A stretch of DNA of 64,000 nt from RGIG3102 sp964369975 (GTDB lineage: Bacteria; Bacillota; Clostridia; Oscillospirales; Ruminococcaceae), in contig CAYJFZ010000005.1 in NCBI GenBank assembly GCA_964369975.1, forward strand, positions 1 to 64,000, written 5' to 3'. The translations under genes were made by a program, and so were the position numbers. This document shows, piece after piece, positions 54,449 through 63,365 of this stretch. The first letter of the stretch is position 1, and each line of letters begins with the position of its first letter. Under the pieces are notes generated by a model. That model did no database searches, was not told where the DNA came from, and was given only the letters and a program-made list of their open reading frames with translations.

Positions 54449-56332
54449 TTAGTTATCTCCTTTCACATAATTTGTCGGTGTAAAGCATTTAATTAAGCTA
54501 AATACACCAAAGCCCTCGTTCTTTTCTTTATTTGAGAATATAAATTGTACAGCTGTATAATTTTTAATTTTATGCTTTATTACGATAGTTCTTGCATTGT
54601 CGTCTGCTTCAAAAGTATATCTATTAAAATTTACATCTGAAAGATTTAAGATATCACAGGTATGTTTTAAAATTTCTACACCTTTTACATTATCTAAGGT
54701 TTTAGCGCTGATAGTTACAGAAGAGCGGGTAACGGGCTTTAAAGTTAAAACGCAGCCTTTTTTACTCAAGGTTTTACTCATTAGCCCTAAGGCATCGTCA
54801 TCCATTTTAGTCGACCATACAGCATTAATCGCCTTATCATCATCTGAAAATCTTTCCATTGTAAATATGTCACTTTTGAATACGCAAATATTCCCATCAT
54901 TATCTCCAAAGTATAATAAATCGTTCCAACTCATAAAGCAATTTGCATTTATCCCTTGCCAAAAATATGCTTCATACACAAAGTTGTCGTGCTTTGCTAT
55001 ATTACTTTTTTGCCTTGAGTCTAATAAGTAAACATTAGAGTTTACACTAATTAGATAATAGCCTTGCCAAGTAAAGGCGACAGCATTTTCTATACCATCT
55101 TCATATATCAACTTATTATCTATAAAGTAAGAACGGTTTTGCACTGTTCTTTCGGCTGTTATGGCATTACTCGTTATTGCATAAACCCCTGTGTTTGATA
55201 AAAATAATGGCTCATCTACGAGCTGTGCAAAGCTATAAGGTGAAATAGCGCCTATGCCTGTAATACAGCCTTGTAGAGTAAATTTTAATTTTTCATCACT
55301 GTCAAAATAAGGACTTCTTAAAAAAATAGTTGTATCCTGACTGTTATCCTCTTTTACTACTATTAAATGTGAGCCAATTTTGCCATAGCCCATAATCTTT
55401 GTATTGCTACTTCCTACTATACTAAAATTTGTATCTCCAAAATAAGTAGGATCATTTGTATGGCAAAACCAGTCATAAGAAGGATAATTTTCATTACCTG
55501 TCACAAACACCCTTGTATCAGAACCCATACCAAAGAATGTATGCTTATTGCAATTTTTTATTTTACTTAAGGATTCATTATCAGTTTTTGCGTAAGTGAT
55601 GAAGATATTATCCTCACCTATAATGCTACTTTTAGCTGGAGCTATGGTAAATGTAATCTTACCTAAAGCTCTATCAACTGTAAAGTTTGTCCCTTCTTTT
55701 AGAGTAGTCGTACTGCTTTCTGATATTTTTTGCTGAATTACAACTTCAGTTTCATCTAAATCTTTTGAAAAAACATAGTAAATCTTTTTAGTGCCATCAG
55801 CTGCAAATTTTTCCGTTCTTTTAGGTTGCAATAAATTTATAGCTTCTAAGGCTGTGCCACCACCATCAGGCGTTTTTGCAATGAGTGTAGTTGGAATATA
55901 AGCTACTTCGCTTACATCTTTTACACTGCTACCGTCGTATACTAAATATTCTCTTCCTGTTAATATAAAGGCCTTTGTTTTATCTTCGTGAAAAGTAAAG
56001 AAGATGCTCGACTTTGCTCTGTTTAAGCCTTGATGAATTAAGACAGGTTCTTGTGAGTCAAAGCGATATAGCTTATCTCCGCAATGCGCTAAAAATGTTT
56101 TTTCACCTTCTATTTCGCCATTAGCAATGCAGTAAACAGTCTCACCTAAAGAAAACAAGGTTTTATATCCCATTCTTTTTTCTGGCATACCTGATTTATC
56201 TGAAATCATATTAACAGCATCAGGTGAGCGCTTTTCATCTACAAGCATTGCATCTTGACTAAAATCAACTCCTAAAAATTTATTATAAACTTGAGTCCTT
56301 AAAGATTTTTTTGCACTTACTTTAATAGGCAT
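54449..56332 (-). CDS. Gp10-like tail/neck protein of short-tailed phages
   Basis: 627 residues. The start NKFLGVDFSQDAMLVDEKRSPDAVNMISDKSGMPEKRMGY (about 17-56, given by its limits) is the pattern of the P22 gp10 type (packaged DNA stabilisation) and related beta-propeller hub proteins; repeats such as YSFAQLVDEPLFLSNTGVYAI support a propeller. Its position between the adaptor and the fibre agrees. It overlaps the adaptor stop by one base. Confidence 0.72.
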   Translation of the reverse strand: MPIKVSAKKSLRTQVYNKFLGVDFSQDAMLVDEKRSPDAVNMISDKSGMPEKRMGYKTLFSLGETVYCIANGEIEGEKTFLAHCGDKLYRFDSQEPVLIHQGLNRAKSSIFFTFHEDKTKAFILTGREYLVYDGSSVKDVSEVAYIPTTLIAKTPDGGGTALEAINLLQPKRTEKFAADGTKKIYYVFSKDLDETEVVIQQKISESSTTTLKEGTNFTVDRALGKITFTIAPAKSSIIGEDNIFITYAKTDNESLSKIKNCNKHTFFGMGSDTRVFVTGNENYPSYDWFCHTNDPTYFGDTNFSIVGSSNTKIMGYGKIGSHLIVVKEDNSQDTTIFLRSPYFDSDEKLKFTLQGCITGIGAISPYSFAQLVDEPLFLSNTGVYAITSNAITAERTVQNRSYFIDNKLIYEDGIENAVAFTWQGYYLISVNSNVYLLDSRQKSNIAKHDNFVYEAYFWQGINANCFMSWNDLLYFGDNDGNICVFKSDIFTMERFSDDDKAINAVWSTKMDDDALGLMSKTLSKKGCVLTLKPVTRSSVTISAKTLDNVKGVEILKHTCDILNLSDVNFNRYTFEADDNARTIVIKHKIKNYTAVQFIFSNKEKNEGFGVFSLIKCFTPTNYVKGDN

Positions 56333-56922
56333 TAAATATCAACTCCTTTTAATACTTCTACTGTCGGATTATAGCCACTCATTTTTAAAGAGGCTAATTT
56401 CATTTCGTAATCGTTATAGTAAATATCAGCCTTGTTTGCATCATCATCACGGAAAACATAATAAGCCGCTAATAATGGTAGTAAAACGCTCACGCCAATA
56501 TCAAAATTAAACTCTTCATCATCTTTTGTATCAACGCTTACTTGCACAGGCTTTGCCTCATACACAAAGGTATAAAGCCCTGTTGAGTAAACGATAATAG
56601 TATTGTTTAAAAGCTGAGTGTAGTCTGTATATTCAACGCTCTCATCTAATACCTCATACCCACTTTGTGTTTTTTCATATTTTACTGTTTTATACACTTT
56701 AGAAAGTTTTAAAAAACCTTCATCTATATCTTTTAAATTAATTGAAGCAACACTTTGCAAAACTTCAACATCTGCCATTTTCAAAAAAGGCTTATATTCA
56801 AAGGCAATAGCATTAATGCTCCTATTAATAGCAGAAATTAAGATGTTTGCATCTTCTGTATAAGTTAGTGGTGTTTCAAATCCTAAGGATAAAATTTCTT
56901 CTTTTAGCTGTTTGTAAGTCAT
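56332..56922 (-). CDS. Tail adaptor / head completion protein (gp4-like)
   Basis: 196 residues. N-terminal MTYKQLKEEILSLGF and a helical fold with INRSINAIAFEYKPF near 30-44 resemble P22 gp4-type adaptors, which seal the portal. Assignment depends on gene order: it follows the coat and precedes the gp10-like protein, as in P22. RBS AAGGAGG. Confidence 0.65.
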   Translation of the reverse strand: MTYKQLKEEILSLGFETPLTYTEDANILISAINRSINAIAFEYKPFLKMADVEVLQSVASINLKDIDEGFLKLSKVYKTVKYEKTQSGYEVLDESVEYTDYTQLLNNTIIVYSTGLYTFVYEAKPVQVSVDTKDDEEFNFDIGVSVLLPLLAAYYVFRDDDANKADIYYNDYEMKLASLKMSGYNPTVEVLKGVDI

Positions 56923-56934
56923 AAGGAAGCCTCC

Positions 56935-57150
56935 TTATATATACATAGCTTTTTCCAAAAGTTTTTTAACACTTAGAGTAACTTTATAATCTTTGCCTCT
57001 TTCAAACATCTCTTTTTTAGAGTTGATGCAAATAACTACATTTTCATCGCTTTTGTTAAGTGGATCTTTAGGAATTCTCACTAAAAATAAATCTTTTTCT
57101 TTTGCTGGTTTACTCGCTTGTTTTTCATTTGTATCTATAATATTATTCAT
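56935..57150 (-). CDS. Small protein between coat and adaptor
   Basis: 71 residues, charged, without membrane segment: NNIIDTNEKQASKPAKEK then a short beta-rich end. Typical of short decoration or connector proteins, but no family recognised. Likely co-transcribed with its neighbours. Confidence 0.6.
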   Translation of the reverse strand: MNNIIDTNEKQASKPAKEKDLFLVRIPKDPLNKSDENVVICINSKKEMFERGKDYKVTLSVKKLLEKAMYI

Positions 57151-57204
57151 AATTTTCTCCTTTATTATTCAGCCTGCTTTTGCAGGCTGAATATTAATTA
57201 TTAA

Positions 57205-58140
57205 TTAAACAGTCGCTGCTGTTTCTATTCTTACTATTGCCATTTCATTTAAGCGTTTTACAGCCATAAGAGCTTTCCAACCAGCTGAAGCTCTTTGCTC
57301 AAGCGGGTCAGCAGAGCCAGATGAGCCTGCGTCTTTAATGATAACTTTTGGTGCTGTTAATTCGCCTTCAAGGTCAATACAACCATAAGCATCTTTTGCT
57401 ACTATAACAGTAGAATGTACATCTACATTGTTTGCATTTGTTAAAGTTTGCGTATTAGTTGTATCAATAAATCTTACACCGTGTAAACGACCTATTTCGC
57501 CTTTTTCAATGTTTGTACCGCCGTTGTATTTACTTACATCTTGCCATAGTGGATCTCTTTGCAAATCATAGGCTACATTATGGTTAATAAAGCCGTAGAA
57601 ATAGCCTGAATCCATAGGTTTTGCATTAGCGTTTCTTAAAGTTCTCACTGCTTTTTGAATTAACTCAGATGTAATTACATCTGTTTTAGCAATATCATCT
57701 ATGTCAGTTATAGTTGTTTTTGGGAATTGTACATTTGTACCATTTGACACTTCTCTCATTGCTAAAGTATCTAAGGTAAGCGCTGCTTGCTCGCCTAAAA
57801 CATTTGCTGTTTCAGTAAGTACTGGGTCAATACCTAATAAGTTTAATTTAGATGAAATTTTTACAAAATCGCCGTACTCCTGTACTTGCGCTGTTAAGTT
57901 AGTAACATCTAAGGATTTGCCATCTGGTGTCACTCCCTCTGTTAGTGGTGTAGTATTTACAGATAAAGAGTTAAATCTTCTAAAACTTACTTGACCACCT
58001 GAATTTTTAGGCATAGTTCTTTTTTGCCCGTATTTTAGCCACACTAAATTCGGAACTAATCTTTCAAGAAGGGTTCTATCATAAAATGTTGCATTTTCCG
58101 CTGTTAAATTTTGATATGTTTGTACTGGTGCTTGTGCCAT
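57205..58140 (-). CDS. Major capsid protein, N4-gp56 family
   Basis: 311 residues. It has the N4-gp56 family pattern: an N-terminal block AENATFYDRTLLERLVPNLVWLKYGQKRTMPKNSG (about 13-47, given by its limits), GGQVSFRRFNSL near 47-58, LTAQVQEYGDFVKISSKLNLLGIDPVL near 81-107, and the C-terminal KRLNEMAIVRIE. HK97-like fold; it polymerises into the head. It has its own strong ribosome site and follows the scaffold by 26 bases. Confidence 0.9.
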   Translation of the reverse strand: MAQAPVQTYQNLTAENATFYDRTLLERLVPNLVWLKYGQKRTMPKNSGGQVSFRRFNSLSVNTTPLTEGVTPDGKSLDVTNLTAQVQEYGDFVKISSKLNLLGIDPVLTETANVLGEQAALTLDTLAMREVSNGTNVQFPKTTITDIDDIAKTDVITSELIQKAVRTLRNANAKPMDSGYFYGFINHNVAYDLQRDPLWQDVSKYNGGTNIEKGEIGRLHGVRFIDTTNTQTLTNANNVDVHSTVIVAKDAYGCIDLEGELTAPKVIIKDAGSSGSADPLEQRASAGWKALMAVKRLNEMAIVRIETAATV

Positions 58141-58166
58141 ATTTTTTTCTCCTTTTTATTTTAAAA

Positions 58167-58652
58167 TTACATTAATTCGCCTCTTAAGGCTTTTTGAACT
58201 TCAGTTAAGAATTCATCTCTTGACATTGCTTTGAATCTATCAGGTTTTTCAAAGTTATTCGCTTGTTTAATATCGCCTGTAGATGGTTGTAGATTTTTCA
58301 TTTGATTAATTGCAGAGTACGCTACTTTTACTGGGATGTTTTCGTTTCTTAATTTTAAGTAACTTGTTAAGTCAATATCGTCAAAAGAGCTAATTGTTTT
58401 ATCTTCTTTTTTAAGCTCTATTAACTCTTGTTGCATAAGCATATCTACAAGAATATTTTTTAATACTTCGTTTTCATTAACTAAAAGCATAACATCTTGT
58501 ACACTAAACTCATTTGCTACTTGCTGAGTGTTTTGCTTGCCCATTACTTCTTCACTAACAGCATTTAAAATTTGCTCTTTTGCTATTTCTTCATTTTGTA
58601 GCTGTTCATTAGCTATTGCAATATCATCTTTTTTTTGCTTTGTTTTTTCCAT
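58167..58652 (-). CDS. Scaffolding protein
   Basis: 161 residues, highly charged and helical, without cysteine, and with a basic C-terminal helix (DRFKAMSRDEFLTEVQKALRG, about 138-158). Scaffolds of P22-type phages bind the coat through such a C-terminal helix. The assignment rests on this and on its place between portal and coat. No protease domain is present. Confidence 0.75.
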   Translation of the reverse strand: MEKTKQKKDDIAIANEQLQNEEIAKEQILNAVSEEVMGKQNTQQVANEFSVQDVMLLVNENEVLKNILVDMLMQQELIELKKEDKTISSFDDIDLTSYLKLRNENIPVKVAYSAINQMKNLQPSTGDIKQANNFEKPDRFKAMSRDEFLTEVQKALRGELM

Positions 58653-58663
58653 ACTTCCTCCTA

Positions 58664-60205
58664 TTAAATTTGCTTTTGTGTGATTTCTTCATTTACATTC
58701 GCATCACCTTTTCGTTTTTCCAATATTCTTTCTAAGTCCGCCTTAGGTACAGCAGAGGTATCATCGATAAGCGATACATATTCATCAAAGGTTATCGCCC
58801 CTTTATTGAATAAATTATCAAGTGATAACTGCCTACTTAATCGGCTGTATGGGTCAATTGGAGAAACATCTATTCTTAAATCGATATCTTTATACAAAAT
58901 ATCTTCTTTAAGCAAAGTTTTGCCGTCTATAGTGCTGACGGTCTTTGGGCTATAAGCAAATATCATATTTTGCCATACGATAGCCACATCTTCTAAAAAC
59001 TGTTTAAATCCTGAGATATGCTCATTTAAGGCTACTGCTGATTGATCTCTTGCAGCTTTAATAGCCTCGCCACTCGCCTTTGTTGGGTCAACTTGCCCTG
59101 TCGCTGCATCTGAAGCGCCTTCAAGCTCCCTTGTTATGTTTAATAACTCATTTTGTAAGTACTGCGCATCTGGTGATATAGATACAGGCTTTAAGTAGTC
59201 TATCAAAGTTGAAATAGGATTTTGAATTTGATTTTTAACAGCTATAAGTCCGCCTACTGTATCAATATTTTGAATTTTGCTTACTCTATCTTTGTCATAA
59301 ACAATACTCGGATAAGCGTATCTTTTAGTACTTATAGCCCTTCTTGTTGCAGTTTTATTTATTTCAATTTGATTTTCTATTAGCCCTTCAAGGCCGGACA
59401 AGCCTCTTATTGAGCCTATTTTTTCTTCCCATTTCATCTGCGCTATTGGATATAAACTTAAATCTTTTACAGTTTTTAAGGGTGAGTAAATAACTCCCTT
59501 AACACTTCTTAAAAACGTAAGCCCATCTTTTGTTTTTTCTAAATACAGTATGCTTGTACATTTTCCTTCTTGTGTTTTTACTTCATTATAATTTTCATAA
59601 AACTGTGCACTTGAAACATCATCAGATACTATTAAATCAATTTTTTCTTTTGACAGTTTATTCTTTTTAGCTATTTCTTTTACATAGCTTACAGGTAGGC
59701 GTTCTTCTATAATTATGTATTGCTGACTTTGCAAATCATCGTTTTGCTCATCTGCAAAAAATATCCCTGAAGGATTAACTATCCTATTTTTAAAATATAA
59801 GTCTTTGTCATTTTCATCTTTAGAGTTAAATGTGTATAAGTAAACATCTCCAAAAATAAAGCTCCTTTTAATGATGTCCCAGCATAATTTATCAAACTTT
59901 GACTTTTCCCACTGCCTTAAAGAAAAGTCATTTAAAAACTCACAAACAGTGTTTAGTTTTTCATCGCTACTTTTAGTATTAAAAACTATTTGCATAGCAC
60001 TTTGAGCTATCATCGAGATTTTATACTTACCAATAGGCTTTATAAAATTTAAAGCTATAAGTGGCTGATTTTGATGCTCTAAGCCCTCCCACTGCCTGCC
60101 CTCGTAAAAATTTAAGTTTCTTTTATTTTTTAAAAAGACATTGTTCTGCCTGTGGTTTTCAAGGCCTTGTTCATACCTTTTCCAATAAATATTTTCGTTT
60201 TGCAT
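58664..60205 (-). CDS. Portal protein, P22-like
   Basis: 513 residues, between terminase and scaffold. Blocks include NFYEGRQWEGLEHQNQPLIALNFIKPI (about 28-54, given by its limits), FIFGDVYLYTFNSKDENDKDLYFKNRIVNPSGIFFADEQ (about 111-150), and IRGLSGLEGLIENQIEINKTATRRAISTKRY near 270-300 with the stem helix; these match P22 gp1-type portals. The ring forms the DNA channel. The stop lies 11 bases before the scaffold start. Confidence 0.86.
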   Translation of the reverse strand: MQNENIYWKRYEQGLENHRQNNVFLKNKRNLNFYEGRQWEGLEHQNQPLIALNFIKPIGKYKISMIAQSAMQIVFNTKSSDEKLNTVCEFLNDFSLRQWEKSKFDKLCWDIIKRSFIFGDVYLYTFNSKDENDKDLYFKNRIVNPSGIFFADEQNDDLQSQQYIIIEERLPVSYVKEIAKKNKLSKEKIDLIVSDDVSSAQFYENYNEVKTQEGKCTSILYLEKTKDGLTFLRSVKGVIYSPLKTVKDLSLYPIAQMKWEEKIGSIRGLSGLEGLIENQIEINKTATRRAISTKRYAYPSIVYDKDRVSKIQNIDTVGGLIAVKNQIQNPISTLIDYLKPVSISPDAQYLQNELLNITRELEGASDAATGQVDPTKASGEAIKAARDQSAVALNEHISGFKQFLEDVAIVWQNMIFAYSPKTVSTIDGKTLLKEDILYKDIDLRIDVSPIDPYSRLSRQLSLDNLFNKGAITFDEYVSLIDDTSAVPKADLERILEKRKGDANVNEEITQKQI

Positions 60206-60216
60206 ATACCCTCCTT

Positions 60217-60420
60217 TTACATCCCATTGTAATCATCTATATTTTTAAGAGTCAGCATTACCTCATCTTGCGCTTGCTCTTTTTCTTCTTTTTCTAAAAA
60301 ATTAGTTGCTACAACAGGAATATCGTTTTTAATTTTCGCTTTATCGCTAAGTCCCAGCCTATAAGCATAAATAACCATAAAAGGCATTATTAGCGATAAA
60401 AAGCAAATTAATATCTCCAT
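60217..60420 (-). CDS. Small membrane protein between terminase and portal
   Basis: 67 residues. An N-terminal helix (ILICFLSLIMPFMVIYAYRLGL, about 3-24) and a charged tail with EKEEKEQAQDE. Short single-helix proteins occupy this place in several Firmicutes phages. Unknown role. Confidence 0.6.
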   Translation of the reverse strand: MEILICFLSLIMPFMVIYAYRLGLSDKAKIKNDIPVVATNFLEKEEKEQAQDEVMLTLKNIDDYNGM

Positions 60421-60421
60421 T

Positions 60422-61786
60422 TTATTCCTCTCTTTCTATGTAATCTTCCCTTACATATAAGGCAATTAATAAAGCCATTACTAAATCATCATGCACTCCT
60501 TTAGCTGCCTCAATTCTTCCTTGTTCATTTTTAATAAAGTTTAGCATCTCATTTAAGGTATCTTTATCGTTTATCCCACTTACGCTTTTACGAAGCAGTC
60601 TAATTCCATTAGCTATAATAAGTGGGCGGGTGAATTTATCTGTTATAAAACCGTAGCTTAGCACAGGTTTTTGAGTTATGGTATCTAAGCGCTTTCGCAT
60701 ATAAATATTAGAATAATTTAATCTTTCAAGCTCCTTATTAGGATAGCTTGAGAAGTTTGCTTCTACTACTATTAGCGCCTTATTATAAAGCTCTCCTAAG
60801 CAAAACAGTTGCTTTGCAAATAAATCCTCATCGTAAGTTTGATAAAGCCTTGCTACTTGCTTTGCAGAGTTTACCTCTATAACTTGAGCTGCAAATTTAT
60901 CATCTCCCTCTCCTGCTGTATCCGCTGCGATTATATAAAGCTGTTCAGTTTTGGGATACTCATATATATTGATACCACCGCTGTCTAAATCCACCCACTT
61001 TATGTTTAAAAGGGATGATAATTTTTCTGTGTACATAAAATCGCCTGTTCTTAGTGGAGTTAAATCATCTAAAAGCCTTTGCGAAATTAAATTAGTATTA
61101 AAAACGCTTTGCCCATATACTCCCCACTGCCCCAAACAGTACACCTTATAATAGTAAGGGTCTGTTATCCTAAAGGCTTCTAATTGATTTTTGTACTCGT
61201 TATCTAAAAACTCATTATCTTTATATGTAGTATGTACTACTTGCATGTTTTCTTCTTTATAATCAAAAAACCTTGCTTTTAGCCAATGTGAAACACTAAT
61301 AGGATTAAATGTAATAACTATCTGTTTTTTACTCTTGCCCCCACGCAGCCTTAAGTTGAGTTGGTTAAAATCTTCTCTTGTAATTTCGCTTGCTTCCTCT
61401 ATCCAAATATGTGTCATTTCTCCATTTTTAAAAGTGATTGATTTTAACTTCTCCACATCATCAAGACCATAAAAAACGACTTGATTTGAGTTAATACAGC
61501 TTATTCTCATATCACTCATATTTGCTTTAAATAAGCTACTTAAATTCCAATCTTGTATAACTTGCAATAGCTGTGCAAATGTTGAGTCTCTATTGGTTTT
61601 ACCTACAGCCCTTACTACGAGCAGGTTACATTTTTTCTCTTTTAAGAGCAAGTAAATAAACCTTTGAGCACAAAACATACTTTTACCACTGCCAGCGCCG
61701 CCATAAAAAATTAAAAACCTTTTATCATTTTCAAGATATGGTAAATAAACTTTATTAAACACTTTTTTACTAATCGTTATTTTCAT
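60422..61786 (-). CDS. Terminase large subunit
   Basis: 454 residues. Walker A FYGGAGSGKSMFCAQRF at about 28-44, Walker B ending in IWIEEASEI near 140, and the C-terminal RNase-H-like nuclease with IIAADTAGEGDDKFAAQV near 285-302, VVEANFSS near 335 and VHDDLVMALLIAL near 435-447. It packages DNA into the head. All key motifs are intact. It begins 8 bases after the small subunit. Confidence 0.92.
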   Translation of the reverse strand: MKITISKKVFNKVYLPYLENDKRFLIFYGGAGSGKSMFCAQRFIYLLLKEKKCNLLVVRAVGKTNRDSTFAQLLQVIQDWNLSSLFKANMSDMRISCINSNQVVFYGLDDVEKLKSITFKNGEMTHIWIEEASEITREDFNQLNLRLRGGKSKKQIVITFNPISVSHWLKARFFDYKEENMQVVHTTYKDNEFLDNEYKNQLEAFRITDPYYYKVYCLGQWGVYGQSVFNTNLISQRLLDDLTPLRTGDFMYTEKLSSLLNIKWVDLDSGGINIYEYPKTEQLYIIAADTAGEGDDKFAAQVIEVNSAKQVARLYQTYDEDLFAKQLFCLGELYNKALIVVEANFSSYPNKELERLNYSNIYMRKRLDTITQKPVLSYGFITDKFTRPLIIANGIRLLRKSVSGINDKDTLNEMLNFIKNEQGRIEAAKGVHDDLVMALLIALYVREDYIEREE

Positions 61787-61794
61787 TTTCCCTC

Positions 61795-62112
61795 TTAATC
61801 TGTTAGTTTTACAATTATTTCACCTTGCTTTGTATCCGCCTGTTCTAAAAAATCATTTTCTAAAACAAACTTTGCACCACCGCTTAAGTTTTTATCATAC
61901 AAAGCCTTACTATTCATATCCTCAAGATGCAATAAGCATAAATTAACTCCAAACTTTAACTTCTCATCATTTTTTAATTGTAAGAAGGCTTCTTTGCTCT
62001 CAATACCAAGGTAAAGGGCAAGGCCTGCTAAAGTTGGGATTTCTTGACTATTAAAGTATTCGCATGCTTTTTCATATAGTATTTTAGACGATGTAAATTT
62101 TGCATTTTTCAA
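61795..62112 (-). CDS. Terminase small subunit
   Basis: 105 residues from a TTG start at 62112, nine bases behind GGGAGG; the only nearby ATG is in another frame. N-terminal helical segment LYEKACEYFNSQEIPTLAGLALYLGIESKEAF (about 11-42, given by its limits) is a DNA-recognition helix-turn-helix in the TerS family, and FLEQADTKQGEIIVKLTD near the end resembles the usual C-terminus. It selects the packaged DNA and is the first gene of the cassette. Confidence 0.78.
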   Translation of the reverse strand: MKNAKFTSSKILYEKACEYFNSQEIPTLAGLALYLGIESKEAFLQLKNDEKLKFGVNLCLLHLEDMNSKALYDKNLSGGAKFVLENDFLEQADTKQGEIIVKLTD

Positions 62113-62400
62113 ACTATCTAACCTCCCTTGCTTTTAATTCTAAGTGAGAAAAAACTTTTATCTCCATTTATTTCGATTTTTCTTTTTTTTGTGAAAAATG
62201 CACTATTTATTAGTTTGTCGGTACTCCAAAAAGTACAGATAATTTTGTCAGATTTTGTCGAATGCTATTTTTGCAAGGTATTGAAATAAAATTTATTTCT
62301 AAAAATCGAAATACTTTTTATTCCAAAATTAATAAATCTTTTACTTTTTTCTTTTAAAAAATTACTCTTTTTATTTTTTAATATAAAAATTTGCAAAAAA
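62113..62400. promoter_or_regulatory. Upstream control region of the phage cassette with phased repeats
   Basis: TTTGTC followed by two purines or CG/CA occurs at 62214, 62244 and 62254, that is 30 and 10 bases apart on one face of the helix. A palindrome GTACT-CCAAAA-AGTAC lies at 62221-62236 between the first two. The cassette start is at 62112. No clear promoter hexamers were found; activator or repressor binding is inference. Confidence 0.4.
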
Positions 62401-62434
62401 AAATAAGCTACATCTAAAATTAGATATAGCTTAA
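62401..62434 (-). terminator. Terminator hairpin upstream of the phage cassette
   Basis: On the minus strand AAGCTATATCTAA pairs with TTAGATGTAGCTT and is followed by a run of T. It is about 235 bases downstream of the tRNA terminator, so it may end a separate transcript from 62440-62635, where no gene is visible. Confidence 0.65.
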
Positions 62435-62635
62435 ACATTGTTTTTTTATTTTGATTTTGCTACTGATAATTAAATCAGTAATTCATATTTTAAATTTTCT
62501 TTTTTTAGTTAATAAAGGCTATCTTTTTTAATCACTATTTAAAATGGCTTAAGTTTTACTTTATACTTTTATTTTTTATATTCTATATTATTATTCACCA
62601 TATACCTTATATTAAAATAATTTAAAACAAAAAAA

Positions 62636-62665
62636 ATCACTTAAAGCAAATTTGCTTTAAGTGAT
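62636..62665 (-). terminator. Terminator of tRNA-Lys
   Basis: A perfect 30-base palindrome, ATCACTTAAAGCAAA and its complement, followed on the minus strand by eight T. It begins 2 bases behind the tRNA. Confidence 0.88.
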
Positions 62666-62666
62666 G

Positions 62667-62742
62667 TGGTGAGCCATCGGAGACTCGAACTCCGGACACC
62701 CTGATTAAAAGTCAGGTGCTCTGCCAGCTGAGCTAATGGCTC
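62667..62742 (-). tRNA. tRNA-Lys (UUU)
   Basis: 76 bases with encoded CCA: acceptor GAGCCAT, D arm TAGCTCAGCTGGCAGAGC, anticodon loop CTTTTAA in stem CCTGA/TCAGG, T arm CCGGA-GTTCGAGT-CTCCG. Single gene with its own terminator, on the side of the phage cassette where tRNA attachment sites might be sought; no duplicate 3' end was found. Confidence 0.96.
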
Positions 62743-63048
62743 TAATGCTCTCGCTTGTGATAGCTTGATTATTATATCAATAATAATTAAATATGTCAAG
62801 AGTTTTTTTTAAAATTTTTTTTAGTTATTTTTTGAATAAAAAATATATAGTTATTATAAGCTTTTTTTCTTTATTAATAATCTTATTTTTAACTCATTTT
62901 TTATCTAATTTCTTTAAATCAAAACTTACTTTTATCTAATTTGTTATCTTTTTCATTTCGTTATATCAAAGCCTTTAAATAAAGTATTAATAATAATTAT
63001 TCACTTAAAGTTTTAATCATTTACTAACATTAAAAATAAATTCAAATA
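62743..63048. other. AT-rich intergenic region
   Basis: Very AT-rich DNA between spoVS and tRNA-Lys. I see no coding frame, no RNA fold and no clear promoter apart from TA-rich stretches. Confidence 0.5.
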
Positions 63049-63076
63049 AAAAAACGGCTAATGCCGTTTTTTTTTG
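63049..63076. terminator. Terminator of spoVS
   Basis: AAAAAAACGGC-TAAT-GCCGTTTTTTTTT, nearly perfect palindrome just after the spoVS stop. Confidence 0.88.
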
Positions 63077-63101
63077 ATATAAAAGTTTATTTAATTTAAA
63101 A

Positions 63102-63365
63102 TTATTTTTTAACCTCTACAATCAACTTCATAGCTGTTCTGCTTTCCCCATCAACTTCTACTGTTGTAAATGCTGGTGCGCAAACTAAGTCAACACCGCT
63201 TGGTGCAAGATACCCTCTAGCAACAGCTATGGATTTTAACGCTTGGTTTACAGCGCCTGCACCGATTCCTTGTACTTCCACTATACTACTTTCTCTTATA
63301 ATACCTGCAATCGCTCCAGCTACTGAAACCGGATTTGACTTTGAAGAAACTTTTAATGCTTCCAT
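63102..63365 (-). CDS. spoVS: Stage V sporulation protein S
   Basis: 87 residues, full length and close to the Bacillus protein: LKVSSKSNPVSVAGAIAGIIRE near 4-25, VEVQGIGAGAVNQALKSIAVARGYL near 29-53 (given by its limits), and AFTTVEVDGESRTAMKLIVEVKK at the end. The Alba-like fold probably binds nucleic acid; mutants in Bacillus alter stage V sporulation. AAAGGAG precedes the ATG. Its usual neighbours (rny, ymdB) are not in the visible part. Confidence 0.95.
   Translation of the reverse strand: MEALKVSSKSNPVSVAGAIAGIIRESSIVEVQGIGAGAVNQALKSIAVARGYLAPSGVDLVCAPAFTTVEVDGESRTAMKLIVEVKK

Noticed and set aside
54597..55031. Plus-strand 144-codon frame
   Set aside because: Antisense to the gp10-like gene, without ribosome site or recognisable product.
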